Below the pieces are notes generated by a model that saw only the letters and a list, made by a program, of their open reading frames with translations, ran no database searches and was not told where the DNA came from. Shown in pieces: positions 21,901 through 33,089 of a DNA stretch of 60,000 nucleotides. This DNA is from Polytrichum commune. Lineage: Eukaryota; Streptophyta; Polytrichopsida; Polytrichales; Polytrichaceae. The DNA lies in NCBI GenBank assembly GCA_950295325.1, contig OX485807.1, positions 2,546,501 through 2,606,500 on the forward strand. The letters are read 5' to 3'. Position 1 is the stretch's first letter. Each line of letters begins with the position of its first letter. The translations under genes and the position numbers were made by a program.

Positions 21901-24900
21901 CAACCCTTGCTAGCCCCCCTTGACCATCTTGCCAATTTTCAATTCTAGCAAAGGTTACGAGTCGCTAACCCTTCGCATACCGCCATGCTAATGGTTAGCT
22001 CCTCTAACCCCGGACCATTAGTTCATAGGAGGGGAACCAACCCTCCTACTTTACTTTCGGGACTCGCCCCTTAATCGGTAACCCATTCCTAGATGTGGAC
22101 TTCCATCCATGGAAGTCCAATCCCATGTTGATCATCGCGTTGCCGGAGCAACACTACAACAACCCGAAGCATACTAGGCAACTATGGCCTCACATTGGGC
22201 CAATGCCCATAGAGGCCGTGCCGTTCGGCCTCGGGTGGGTGAGGCCACACCACCTCACCCATATAAGCCTCTAGGACTTCACGCGGGGCCCCTACCCCAC
22301 CGTCAACCAACCTCTTGTCTCTCTACCAAGAGTTGGGGCCAAGTGGACATTTTCCTTTAGCTGCTGGGCCTAGAACCCCTCAGCAGCTTCAGACCATCAT
22401 AACTTCCTTGTATGATGTCCGATCATAACAACCAACCACACCATCTTCATCTACGCTTCACGTAGATGCTGATGGACTCCTCACTTGCCCCATTTGGGCA
22501 AGTATTGAGGAAGTTATGCCTGTTTGAACCTTTGCAGTCCCGGGAATCACTCCCAGGCACTGCTGTACCAGGGCGCTGTCCCGGGACAGCGCCCCACTCA
22601 AATGGCCATAACTCCTAGCTCACACCTCCGATTGAGGTGTTCTTGAGCTTTCTAGAATCACCACGCCATGAGCTACGCATAACTCATGGCCTTACCCTTG
22701 TGCCTCCTAGTCTTCGTGGGTGGGAGGCGTTCCCAACGCCCGGGGCCCTCACCCACACTAGGATCACTTGGGCCCTCTCACCAACGGCGCCACAAGTCCC
22801 GGGTGTCACTCCGGGGTCCCCCTTGTGCCCATGGTGTTTCGGCCACTCCTCATGGAGAGGTGCGCGACAAAAGGTATGTCAAACTCCGCGAACTTGAGCA
22901 CGGGCGGCGAAGAGAACTTCGTCTTAAGCTCCTCAATGGCTTGGTGGCACGGCTCATCCCACTCTTGGGATAGCCATTTCTTGCACAAGCCGGACAAGGT
23001 TCGACAACCATGGAGCTTAATGCTCTCATAAGCAATGGTCATCCATCTTGGATCAACATCCGCCAATGATAAAGTCCTTCGTCTCCATGTGCACCTGAAA
23101 ATGCTTATGAAAACCCGGAAATTTAACCACATCTTGTGAAGGGAACTTGCTCTTGAGCTTTCCAAGGGCTTGGTGACAAGGCTCATCCCACTCTTGGAAT
23201 AGCCATTTCCTCAATAAGTCGAGTAAGGCCCTAGCAACCTTAAAACAAATCTAGAATGAAGTGGTGGTAGTAGTCGGCTAGGCCAACCAATGACCTAAGC
23301 TTTTTTTTTTTTTGAGTCAAGCACCAATTCTCCTCTTGGATTGCCTTGAAATTCTTCATGTTTGTCCACCAACTTCTTTTGTCACCACATGCCTCAAGAA
23401 CTCAATTTCTTCTTGAGCAAAGTTGCAATTCACTTCTTGGGGGTAACATTTTGAACAACACATTGGTGAATACATCCTTGTATCTCACCAACATCCCACA
23501 AGTATGGTTTGGGGGAGGCCCATATTTCCTAGCCTCCCCATGAGTTCCTTGGAGTTGCTTCAATTGAACCACGACCATTATATTTACCATATTTCATTTG
23601 GTCCATTAAGACCAAATTCAACTTGGATCCTCCTACCATAGGAGTCCTTGTCAATTTGAACCTCAATTCTTTGCCATTATGACACATCATAATGCACGGT
23701 AAGCACACCGGCTTGCACCTCACATCTATCATGTGAGTTTCAAAGAAGGTGGCCTTCACAATGACATGCATTTCATCTATTTCACATGGTGTGAAATTTT
23801 GATAAAATTCCAATGTCCCACATTGAAAGGTTACATGCATCGCGGCCTCCTTTGTCTCATGCGGTTCGCCCTTTCCAAACCGCACCTTGGTGGGCTTCAC
23901 CACTCTACCAATCGGCAAACCCCAGCTCCCTTGTGAGCTTTGGGGTCATGAAAGAATGCCTTAACTCTTTGTCAAGCCATGAGACAAGCCTCCCATTCAT
24001 TTGAGCCTCAAGGTACAAAATACTTGGCCTCGGCTTAAGGCTACTAGCCTTGGCCACAAAGCCATCGTCCAACATTTGGTCCTCGGCAACTTGGCTTGGC
24101 TTGGTCCGCAAAGCCAACTTTAAACATTTCGTCCGCGGGACAAATTGGTTTGGTGCCACAAAACCAATTTCTAATAATTTGTCCGCAAAACAAACATGTT
24201 TTGCCTTGGTAGCACAAAGCCACCTTCCCACACTCCGTCCGCGGCACGAACATGAATTGCCTTGGTAGGACAAACCCACCTCCCAACATTCCGTCCGCGG
24301 CACAAGTATGATTTGCTTTGGAAGCATAAATCCACCTTTCAACATTCCGTCCGCGGCACCAACATGTTTTGCCTAAGTAAAATGGACCAAACAATTTGCA
24401 CTCATTTCTTTGGGACCTACTTTGGCTAAAGCCACTTGTGGTGATGCGCCGCCGAACTTCTCTTTGGGACCATTGGCTTCAATGCTCTTGCAAACTTGAT
24501 GGTCCCCACCGTGTCCTCAAGAAGCCTTGGGGACTTAAACAAGGCATCCACCACCCGCTTTTAAAACCCCACCTAAAAGGATGCATTTCTTAGAAAGCTC
24601 GTCCGTTTTAGGTGTATCCTTCATTTGTGCGTTTGAATAGCGCACATAGGCCTTAAGAGGCCCCGGGTGCCTCATTAGCACTAAATTCATTCCAACATCA
24701 ATACCTTCCAAGCATTTCGAATTGGAATTTCAATCCAACATTAATGCCCTCCAAGGTTTTGGGTGCTTTCGGTATTCTAGGCCCCAAATGTTTTTTGAGG
24801 TTTGCGGGAGCCCTTTTCAAAGCACTCCTCCATTTTCCTTACCAAATCCACCCTCATGCCCACCATTGTCATTTGAACCAATGGTATGGTCAAATTCCAC

Positions 24901-25024
24901 TTGCACATGATCCTTGTTCCAATTTGAGCCTCACAACCTTTTGGAAACCCCGGGCTCACCATCATAACCCGCATTTTTGATACCCATGTTTCCCTCAAAG
25001 TGCAAGCTCAAAACTTGGAACCCT
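18935..25024 (-). pseudogene. Decayed gag-pol of the minus-strand chromovirus-like copy
   Basis: Read leftward. A gag-like start (ATG 24987) with NAGYDGEPG soon breaks. About five degenerate 57-bp tandem units lie at 24,060-24,375 (each with CCGTCCGCGG). A retropepsin-flank-like segment follows (23918-23529, DEMHVIVKATFFETHMIDVR). RNase H-type repeats (SQEWDEPCH, PVLKFAEFD) come next, and the integrase core is at 20935-20300 (CMDLITSLPES, VWDQDPKFTS, and an Asn-Gly-Lys-Ala-Glu block keeping the Glu). A chromodomain-like C-terminus lies near 19,890-19,750. The reverse-transcriptase palm is missing. Stop codons include TAG at 20728-20726 and TGA at 19874-19872, both shared with the plus-strand copy. 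Sequence from 18,935 to about 19,735 is the 3' untranslated part. Confidence 0.8.
21896..22869 (-). mobile_element. Solo LTR of the same family
   Basis: A 974-bp LTR from TGTCGCAACC to GTGCGCGACA with no internal region, flanked by AAAGG on both sides (21891-21895 and 22870-22874). It interrupts one of the RNase H-type tandem units. It differs from the neighbouring LTRs at more sites than they differ from each other, so it is an older lineage, perhaps carried along when the host copy moved. Confidence 0.9.
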
Positions 25025-25036
25025 GCTCTGATACCA
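25025..25036 (-). other. Primer-binding site, initiator-tRNA-Met type
   Basis: On the minus strand this reads TGGTATCAGAGC, two bases after the 5' LTR. It is complementary to the 3' end of plant initiator tRNA-Met and sets the transcription direction of this copy as leftward. Confidence 0.9.
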
Positions 25037-25038
25037 CG

Positions 25039-26030
25039 TGTCGCAACCCTTGCTAGCCCCCCTTGACAATCTTGCCAATTTTCATTTCTACCAAAGGTTA
25101 CGAGCGCTAACCATTCGCATTCCGCCATGCTAATGGATAGCTCCTCTTACCCCGGACCAATAGTTCATAGGAGGGAACCAACCCTCCTACTTTGCTTTCG
25201 GGACTCACCCCTTAATCGCTAACCAACCCCTTTAATCGGTAACCAATCCTTAGATGTGGACTTCCATCCATGGAAGTCCAATCTTATGTTGATCATCGCG
25301 TTGCCGGAGCAACACTACAACAACCCGAACCATACTAGGCAACTATGGCCTCACATTAGGCCAATGCCAATGGAGGCCGTGCCGTTCGGCCTCGGGTGGG
25401 TGAGGCCACACCACCTCACCCATATAAGCCTCTAGGACCCTACGCGGGGCCCCTACCCCACCGTCAACCAACCTCTTGTCTCCCTACCAAGAGTTGGGGC
25501 CAAGTGGACAATTTCCTTTAGCTGCTGGGCCTAGAACCCCCCAGCAGCTTCAGACCATCATAACTTCCTTGTATGATGTCTGATCATAACAACCAACCGC
25601 TCCATCCTCATCTACGCTTCACGTAGATGCCGATGGACTCCTCACTTGCTCCATTCGAGCAAGTCTTGGGGAAGTTATGCCTGTTTGAACCTTGGCAGTC
25701 CCGGGAATCCCTCCCAGGCACTGCTGTAGCAGGGCGCTGTCCCGGGACAGCGCCCCACTCAAATGGCCATAACTCCTAGCTCACACCTCCGATTGAGGTG
25801 TTCTTGAGCATTCTAGAATCACCACGCCATGAGCTACGCATAGCTCATGGCCTTACCCTTGTGCCTCCTAGTCTTCGTGGGTGGGAGGCGTTCCCAACGC
25901 CCGGGGCCCTCACCCACACTAGGATCACTTGGGCCCTCTCACCAACGGCGCCACAAGTCCCGGGTGTCACTCCGGGGTCCCCCTTGTGCCCATGGTGTTT
26001 CGGGCACTCCTCATGGAGAGGTGCGCGACA
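25039..26030 (-). repeat. 5' LTR of the minus-strand copy
   Basis: 992 bp, near-identical to 17943-18934; one difference noticed (CTCTCTACC against CTCCCTACC near 25,478). The next five bases, CCGTT, are the target duplication. Confidence 0.93.
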
Positions 26031-26923
26031 CCGTTGGTGAGAGGGCCCAAGTGATCCTAGTGTGGGTGAGGGCCCCGGGCGTTGGGAACGCCTCCCACCC
26101 ACGAAGACTAGGAGGCACAAGGGTAAGGCCATGAGTTATGCGTAGCTCATGGCGTGGTGATTCTAGAAAGCTAAAGAACACCTCAATCGGAGGTGTGAGC
26201 TAGGAGTTATGGCCATTTGAGTGGGGCGCTGTCCCGGGACAGCGCCCTGGTACAGCAGTGCCTGGGAGTGATTCCCGGGACTGCCAAGGTTCAAATAGGC
26301 ATAACTTCCTCAAGACTTGCTCAAATGGAGCAATTGAGGAGTCCATCGGCATCTACGTGAAGCGTAGATGAACATGGAGTGGTTGGTTGTTATGATCAGA
26401 CATCATACAAGGAAGTTATGATGGTCTGAAGCTGCTGGGGGGGTTCTAGGCCCAGCAGCTAAAGGAAAATGTCCACTTGGCCCCAACTCTTGGTAGAGAG
26501 ACAAGAGGTTGGTTGACGGTGGGGTAGGGGCCCCGCGTGAAGTCCTAGAGGCTTATATGGGTGAGGTGGTGTGGCCTCACCCACCCGAGGCCGAACGGCA
26601 AGGCCTCCATGGGCATTGGCCCATTGTGAGGCCATAGTTGCCTAGTATGGTTCGGGTTGTTGTAGTGTTGCTCCGGCAATGCGATGATCAACATGGGATT
26701 GGACTTCCATGGATGGAAGTCCACATCCAAGAAATGAGTTACCGATTAAGGGGTGAGTCCCGAAAGCAAAGTAGGAGGGTTGGTTCCCTCCTATGAACTA
26801 TAAGGTCCGGGGTAGGAGGAGCTAACCATTGGCATGGCGGAATGCGAATGGTTAGCGCTCGTAACCTTTGCTAGAATTGAAAATTGGCAAGATTGTCAAG
26901 GGGGGCTAGCAAGGGTTGCGACA
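26031..26923 (+). repeat. 5' LTR of the plus-strand copy, second part
   Basis: Resumes the LTR broken at 17942; the first five bases are the duplicated CCGTT. It ends GTTGCGACA. Because the adjacent 25039-26030 is the same family in opposite orientation, the junction at 26030 forms a large inverted repeat. Confidence 0.92.
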
Positions 26924-26925
26924 CT

Positions 26926-26937
26926 TGGTATCAGAGC
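26926..26937 (+). other. Primer-binding site of the plus-strand copy
   Basis: TGGTATCAGAGC two bases after the LTR end, as in the minus-strand copy. Confidence 0.9.
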
Positions 26938-29900
26938 AGGGTTCCAATATTTGAGCTAGCACTTTGAGGGAAGCATGGCTATCATATAAGCGGGTTATGA
27001 TGGTGACCCGGGGTTTCCAAAAGGTTGTGAGGCTCAAATTGGAAGAAAGATCATGTGCAAGTGGATTTTGACCATACCATTGATTCTAATGACAATGGTG
27101 GGCATGAGGGTGGATTCGGTGAGGAAAATGGAGGGAGTGCTTTGAAAAGGCTCCCGCAAACCTCGAAAAGTATTCGGGGGCTAGAATACCAAATGCACCC
27201 AAAACCTTGGAGGGCATTAATGTTGGATTGAAATTCCAATTCGAAATGCTTAGAAGGTGGTGATGTTGAAATGAACTTGGGGCACATGAGGCACGCGGGG
27301 TCTCTTAAGGTGTATATGTGCGAATTTCACACCCAAATGAAGGGTACATCTAGGATGGACGAGCTTTCTAAGAAATGCATCGGTTTAGGTGGGTTTCAAA
27401 AGCGGGTGGTGAAAACCATGTTCAAGACCCCAAAGCTTCTTGAGGACGTAGTGCGAATCATAAAGATTTGAAGAGCATTGAAGCCGATGGTCCTAAAAAG
27501 AAGTTGGGCGGCACATCACCACAAAGTGGGTTTAGCCGAAAGATGTCCCAAGGAAATGAGCGCAAGTAGTTTGGCCCATTATACCAAGGCAAATCATGCT
27601 AGCTCGTGCCGCGGACGGAATGTGAGAAGGTGGCTTGGTGGTACCAAGCTAGATTATATTTGTGCCACGGACGGAGTGTTAAAAGTTGGCCTTGCGGACC
27701 AAGCCAAATTCATGGTGTTGCCGAGGACCAAATGTTAGACGATGGCTTTGTGGCCAAGGCTAGTAACCTTTAGCCAAGGCGAAGTATTTTATACCTTGAG
27801 GCTCAAATGAATGGGACAAACGTCTAATGGGTTGACAAAGAGGCAAGCCATGCCTTCTTGAGCCCAAAACTCACAAGGGAGTTGGGGCTTGCCGATTGAT
27901 AGAGCGGGCAAGCCCACCAAGGTGCGGTTTGAAAAGGGCAAACCGCATGAGACAAAGGAGGCCACGATGCATGTAACCTTTCAATGTGGGACATTGGATT
28001 TTTGTCAAAATTTCACACCAAGTGAAATAGATGAAATGCATGTCATTGTGAAGGCCGCCTTCTTTGAAACTCACATGATAGATGTGAGGTGCAAGCTGGT
28101 GTGCTTGCGGTGCATTATGATGTGTCATAATGGCAAAGAATTGAAGTTCAAATTGACAAGGACTCCTGTGGTAGGAGGATCTAAGTTGAATTTGGTCTTA
28201 ATGGACCAAATGAAAAATAGAAAACATAATGGTCGTGGTTCAATTGGAGCAACTCCAAGGAACGTATGGGGAGGCTAGGAAAGATGGGCCTCCCCTAAAC
28301 AACATTGGTGTGATGTTGGTGAAATACAAGGATGTATTCACCAATGTGTTGCAAAAAAAAAATTACCGCCAAGGAATGAAAAATAACTTTGCTCAACGAG
28401 AGATTGAGTTCTTAAGGTATGTGGTGACAAAGGAAGTTGGTGGACGAACATGAAGAATGTCAAGGCAATCCAAAAGGATAATTGGCCCTTCATTCAAAAA
28501 TGGCTTAGGTCATTTGTTGGCCTAGCCAATTAGTACCACAACTTCATTCGAGAGTTTTCTAAGGTTGCTAGGACCTTATTCAACTTATTGAGGAAAATGG
28601 CTATCCCAAGAGTGGGATGAGCCTTGTCACCAAGCCTTTGGGGGGCTCAAAAACAAGTTCTCTTCGCCGCCCGTGCTTAAGTTCGCGGACTTTGACAAAC
28701 CTTTTGAGGTGCATACGGGGGCGAGTGACTTTAGCATTGGCGGATGTTGAGGTAAAATGGATGGCCATTGTATATAAGAGCATGAAGCTCGATGGTTGTC
28801 CGACCTTGTCCAACTTGTGCAAGAAATGGCTATCCCAAGAGTGGGATGAGCCTTGTTACCAAGTTTTTGAGGAGCTTAAGAGCAAGCTCTTTTCGCCGCC
28901 CGTGCTCAAGTTTGCGAAATATGACAAACCTTTTGAGATGCATACGGGGGCGAATGACTTTACCATTGGCGGATGTTGATCCAAGATGGATGCCCATTGC
29001 ATATGGGAGCATTAAGCTTAAAGGTTGTTAAACCTTGTGCGACTTGTGAAAGAAATGGCTATCTTAAGAGTGGGGTGAGCCTTGCCCCCAAAGTCTTTGG
29101 GGAGCTTAATACAAAGTCGTCTTTGCCACCCGTGTTCAAGTTCGCGGAGCCTGACAAACCTTTTGAGGTGAATACGGGGTGGCGAGTGACTTTGCCATTG
29201 GCGGATGGTTAATGTAAGATGGATGGCCATTGCATATGAGAGCGTTAAGCTTGATGGTTATCCGACCTTATCCGACTTGTGAAAGAAATGGCTATCCCAA
29301 GAGTGGGATGAGCCTTGCCACCAAGTCTTTAGGGAGCTTGAAAGCAAGTGTTTTTAGACGCCCGTGCTCAAGTTCGCGGAGCTTGACAAACCTTTTGAGG
29401 TGCATACGGGGGTGAGTGGCTTTGCCAATGGTGGATTATGTGTAATTGGATGGCCATTGCATATGGGAGCATGAAGCTCGATGGTTGTCAAAGAAGACAA
29501 CCAACTCATGACAAAGAATTTCTTTGCCGTAGTGCATTGCTTGAAGATGTGGCAACACTATTTGGGGTTGCACAAAGCAAAGGTCTACATGGACAATGTG
29601 TCCTAAAAGAATTTTAACATTCAAGCGCAAGTGAGCGCCAAGTCATTGCGGTGGCATGATAGTTTGGCGCTTATGAAGGTGGATTTGATCCACAAACCGG
29701 ACCGTGGAAATGTGGTGCCGGATGCGCGAAGTAGACCGGATGAGTTCCAAGCAATGAGAACCATCCAAACCTTGTGGCTAATGTGTGCCGGCGAAGGAAA
29801 CTTGTGATGCAAGATACGGGAAGGGTAAATTAACTACCCCAAAAGCACAAAAACTTTTAGGTGAACTTCGCAAGAGCAAGGTGCTCAAAGAGGTTAAGTT

Positions 29901-32114
29901 GGTGGACGGATTGTTCAAGTGCAAGCAAAGTTGGGTGTATGTGCCACAAGGCAAGTTGAGGCTATCGGTTTTGAAGGAGGAATTTGATAGTCCTATTGCC
30001 GGCCTTAGAGGAGAAAGAAAAAACCGCCATAGAATGGTGTCATGGAGGTACCATTGGCGGTGCATAAAGGAAGATATAGCCCACTTTGTGAAGGCTTGAA
30101 TCAAAGTGCAAAGTGAACCGAGCCTCTTACCAAAAGCAAGGCGGTTTCTTGCAACCGTTGCCTATCCCGTCGGCGCCATGGCATAGTATGTGCATGGACT
30201 TGATCACAAGTTTGCCGGAGTCACATGGGTATGATGCCATCTTGTTAATGGTAGAGCGGTTTGCCAAGTTGGCACACATGGTGCCGATTGTGGGAACCGC
30301 CACCGCGTTGGAGACCGCATAGCCTTTTCTCAAAGGATGGTTGAGGCACCACGGGTTGCCAAGAGTGATTGTGTGGGATCAAGATCCAAAGTTCACAAGT
30401 GCATTTTCAATGCATTTCTCTAAGGAGGTTGTATTGAAACTAAGGTTTAGCACGGCCGTGTATTCCCAAATGGATGGGAAAACAAAGCGTGTGAATGGAG
30501 ACTTGAAGCAATACTTGAGGAACTTGGTGGGGGCGGACCAAGGAGATTGGGCGGACTATGTGGGTCGAGCGGAGTGTAATTGCAATGTAGCCACGCACTT
30601 GGCTACCAAGGGGTGGTCTTTGGTGGTGGCTTATGGAGTGGATGCGCTCCAACCTATTAACCTAGCTCTCGAGGGGGCACATTCAACACTAGAGTTTAAC
30701 CAAGATGGTGAGGACTTGGCCAAGGATGGTAAACAAGTCTTGGAGATGACCAAGTTGTTGGTGGAGAAAGCCCGAAGGTGCTACGGAGTGCTAGTAAATG
30801 CCGGAAGACGCGAAGTGGAGAATGAGGTGGGCCAAAAGGTGTTGTTGAATGTGAACAACTTCACTTAGCCGGAAGGCCTCGCTCCAAAAGTTCATGTCCA
30901 AAATTGGAGCTTCGTTTTCCATTGTGGAACAAGTGTTCAAGGACATGTATAAGTTGGAATTACCGCCGGACATCAAAGTGCATCTGACATTTCATGTCTC
31001 ATTACGAAAGTCATTTTAGGACGACACCTTGTGGCCCGATCACAAGCAAGTGATTAGGCCACGTCCCGACCTTGTGGAGGTCATTTGGAACATGAGGTAA
31101 GAGGGCATCCTCAAGTGTAGGAAGCCCAAGTGAAAATGAAAAAAAAAATGTACAAAGGAGTACTTGGTGAAATGGTGAGGATACCATGAGAAAGAAGCCG
31201 TTTGGGTAGCGGCAAGAGACATGATGAACGCCAAGGAATTGGTAAAGCACTTTGAAGAAACTAAGGCTAGACATTCCAATAAAATGAAGCGTAGGCATTG
31301 ATGAGGACATCAATCTCCTTTAGTGGGGGAGAGACGCTAGTAGCACACTTAGCTTCGAGGCTAATTGCTCCACAACATGAACTTGTTCTTTGGCTTGAGG
31401 GAATAAAGTCCAAACTTTAGTGGTGCAAAGAGAAAAGTACGAGATGAGGTCCTAGTCTTGTACTTGTGCTTGGTTAGTGGAAGAGGGGGAATAGATATGC
31501 CAAACTAGGTTGGGTAAGCCGAGTAATTGGGGCCATGGCTAGGAGGGGCCTTGGATAAAACCAAAAAACTTCTTAGCCGTGGGCTTGTCCGGGCGGGGAC
31601 AAGGTGATGGCGCGTGCTCATAAAAGTGCTACCCGCGAGCTAACGAGAGTTGGCGCATGGGAGTCATGAACCCATGTCTCGAAAGAGCAAAGTGGGAACC
31701 GAGTCGGGCGGGACTTGGCATCACCCCCGTGCGATCGAGGCGTGGCTTAACAATGGAAAGCCATCTCGGAGTTGCAACCGAGACAACTTAGTGGAAGCGT
31801 TGAGGTCTCGCCTAGATGTGTCACGTTAGGCTAGTGGAGCCTAACGGGGGAGGCCCCAAAGGAGGGGCAACCCAAGTGAGTCCCAAAGTAGGTGGGTCTA
31901 GTGTAGGTTAGGTCCTTGGATGAGAGATCCAAGGTCGCTAACGGACCACCTAGGAACGACACCTTTGGGACTATGCCAAATTTGAAGATGCATTGTGGGG
32001 GTCGCGCCCTAAGGAAAACACAATGCCGCACCATAGAGGATGGCAACTTGAGAATTGGTGTGCCGACTACGAGTATAGTCGATGAGGGCATCGACTCCGT
32101 TTGGTGGGGGTGAG
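26938..32114 (+). pseudogene. Decayed gag-pol of the plus-strand chromovirus-like copy
   Basis: Gag-like start near 26,974 with an early stop. The protease-flank-like segment is at 27889-28278 (DEMHVIVKAAFFETHMIDVR). Only the end of the reverse transcriptase remains (EFLRYVVTKE, then LRSFVGLAN) before RNase H-type sequence repeated about four times. Integrase zinc-binding and core parts cover 29,785-30,868; MDLITSLPES and VWDQDPKFTS keep two catalytic Asp residues, but the third acidic position reads Lys, so this copy's integrase would be dead. A chromodomain-like end at about 31,155-31,302 (EYLVKW, then EKEAVWVAARD) marks it as a chromovirus. Stops shared with the minus-strand copy are TAG 30320-30322 and TGA 31176-31178. 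From about 31,303 to 32,114 is the 3' untranslated part. Confidence 0.8.
28597..29490 (+). repeat. Tandem duplication of an RNase H-type segment, period about 229 bp
   Basis: Four units start at ATGGCTATCCC-like sequence at 28597, 28826, 29055 and 29288. Each encodes versions of SQEWDEPC, FEELKSK, PPVLKFA and KPFEVHTG, the start of the RNase H domain. The minus-strand copy carries a shorter, LTR-interrupted version (about 21,600-23,220). Confidence 0.85.
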
Positions 32115-33089
32115 TGTCGCGCACCTCTCCATGAGGAGTGGCCGAAACACCATGGGCACAAGGGGGACCCCGGAGTGACACCCGGGACTTGTGGCGCCGT
32201 TGGTGAGAGGGCCCAAGTGATCCTAGTGTGGGTGAGGGCCCCGGGCGTTGGGAACGCCTCCCACCCACGAAGACTAGGAGGCACAAGGGTAAGGCCATGA
32301 GTTATGCGTAGCTCATGGCGTGGTGATTCTAGAAAGCTAAAGAACACCTCAATCGGAGGTGTGAGCTAGAAGTTATGGCCATTTGAGTGGGGCGCTGTCC
32401 CGGGACAGCGCCCTGGTACAGCAGTGCCTGGGAGTGATTCCCGGGACTGCCAAGGTTCAAATAGGCATAACTTCCTCAAGACTTGCTCAAATGGAGCAAT
32501 TGAGGAGTCCATCGGCATCTACGTGAAGCGTAGATGAACATGGAGTGGTTGGTTGTTATGATCAGACATCATACAAGGAAGTTATGATGGTCTGAAGCTG
32601 CTGGGGGGGTTCTAGGCCCAGCAGCTAAAGGAAAATGTCCACTTGGCCCCAACTCTTGGTAGAGAGACAAGAGGTTGGTTGACGGTGGGGTAGGGGCCCC
32701 GCGTGAAGTCCTAGAGGCTTATATGGGTGAGGTGGTGTGGCCTCACCCACCCGAGGCCGAACGGCAAGGCCTCCATGGGCATTGGCCCATTGTGAGGCCA
32801 TAGTTGCCTAGTATGGTTCGGGTTGTTGTAGTGTTGCTCCGGCAATGCGATGATCAACATGGGATTGGACTTCCATGGATGGAAGTCCACATCCAAGAAA
32901 TGAGTTACCGATTAAGGGGTGAGTCCCGAAAGCAAAGTAGGAGGGTTGGTTCCCTCCTATGAACTATAAGGTCCGGGGTAGGAGGAGCTAACCATTAGCA
33001 TGGCGGAATGCGAATGGTTAGCGCTCGTAACCTTTGCTAGAATTGAAAATTGGCAAGATTGTCAAGGGGGGCTAGCAAGGGTTGCGACA
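32115..33089 (+). repeat. 3' LTR of the plus-strand copy
   Basis: 975 bp, TGTCGCGCACC to GTTGCGACA, preceded by a G-rich polypurine-like tract and followed by the GTTAG target duplication. Confidence 0.93.

Larger units (their letters stand above)
17943..26030 (-). mobile_element. Second, minus-strand copy of the chromovirus-like family
   Basis: It is inserted within the 5' LTR of the plus-strand copy, flanked by CCGTT at 17938-17942 and 26031-26035. Both LTRs are 992 bp (3' LTR 17943-18934, 5' LTR 25039-26030) and differ by about one base that I could find, so the insertion is very recent. The primer-binding site is at 25025-25036. It carries its own solo LTR (21896-22869). Its coding region has the same stop codons as the plus-strand copy. 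Confidence 0.93.
17856..33089 (+). mobile_element. Nested chromovirus-like retrotransposon, plus-strand copy
   Basis: It starts TGTCGCGCACC and ends GGTTGCGACA, flanked by GTTAG at 17851-17855 and 33090-33094. The 5' LTR is itself split (17856-17942 and 26036-26923); the 3' LTR is 32115-33089. Reassembled, both LTRs are 975 bp and differ at very few bases. A TGGTATCAGAGC primer-binding site follows the 5' LTR, and a G-rich polypurine-like TTTGGTGGGGGTGAG precedes the 3' LTR. The internal coding region is decayed. Confidence 0.93.
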
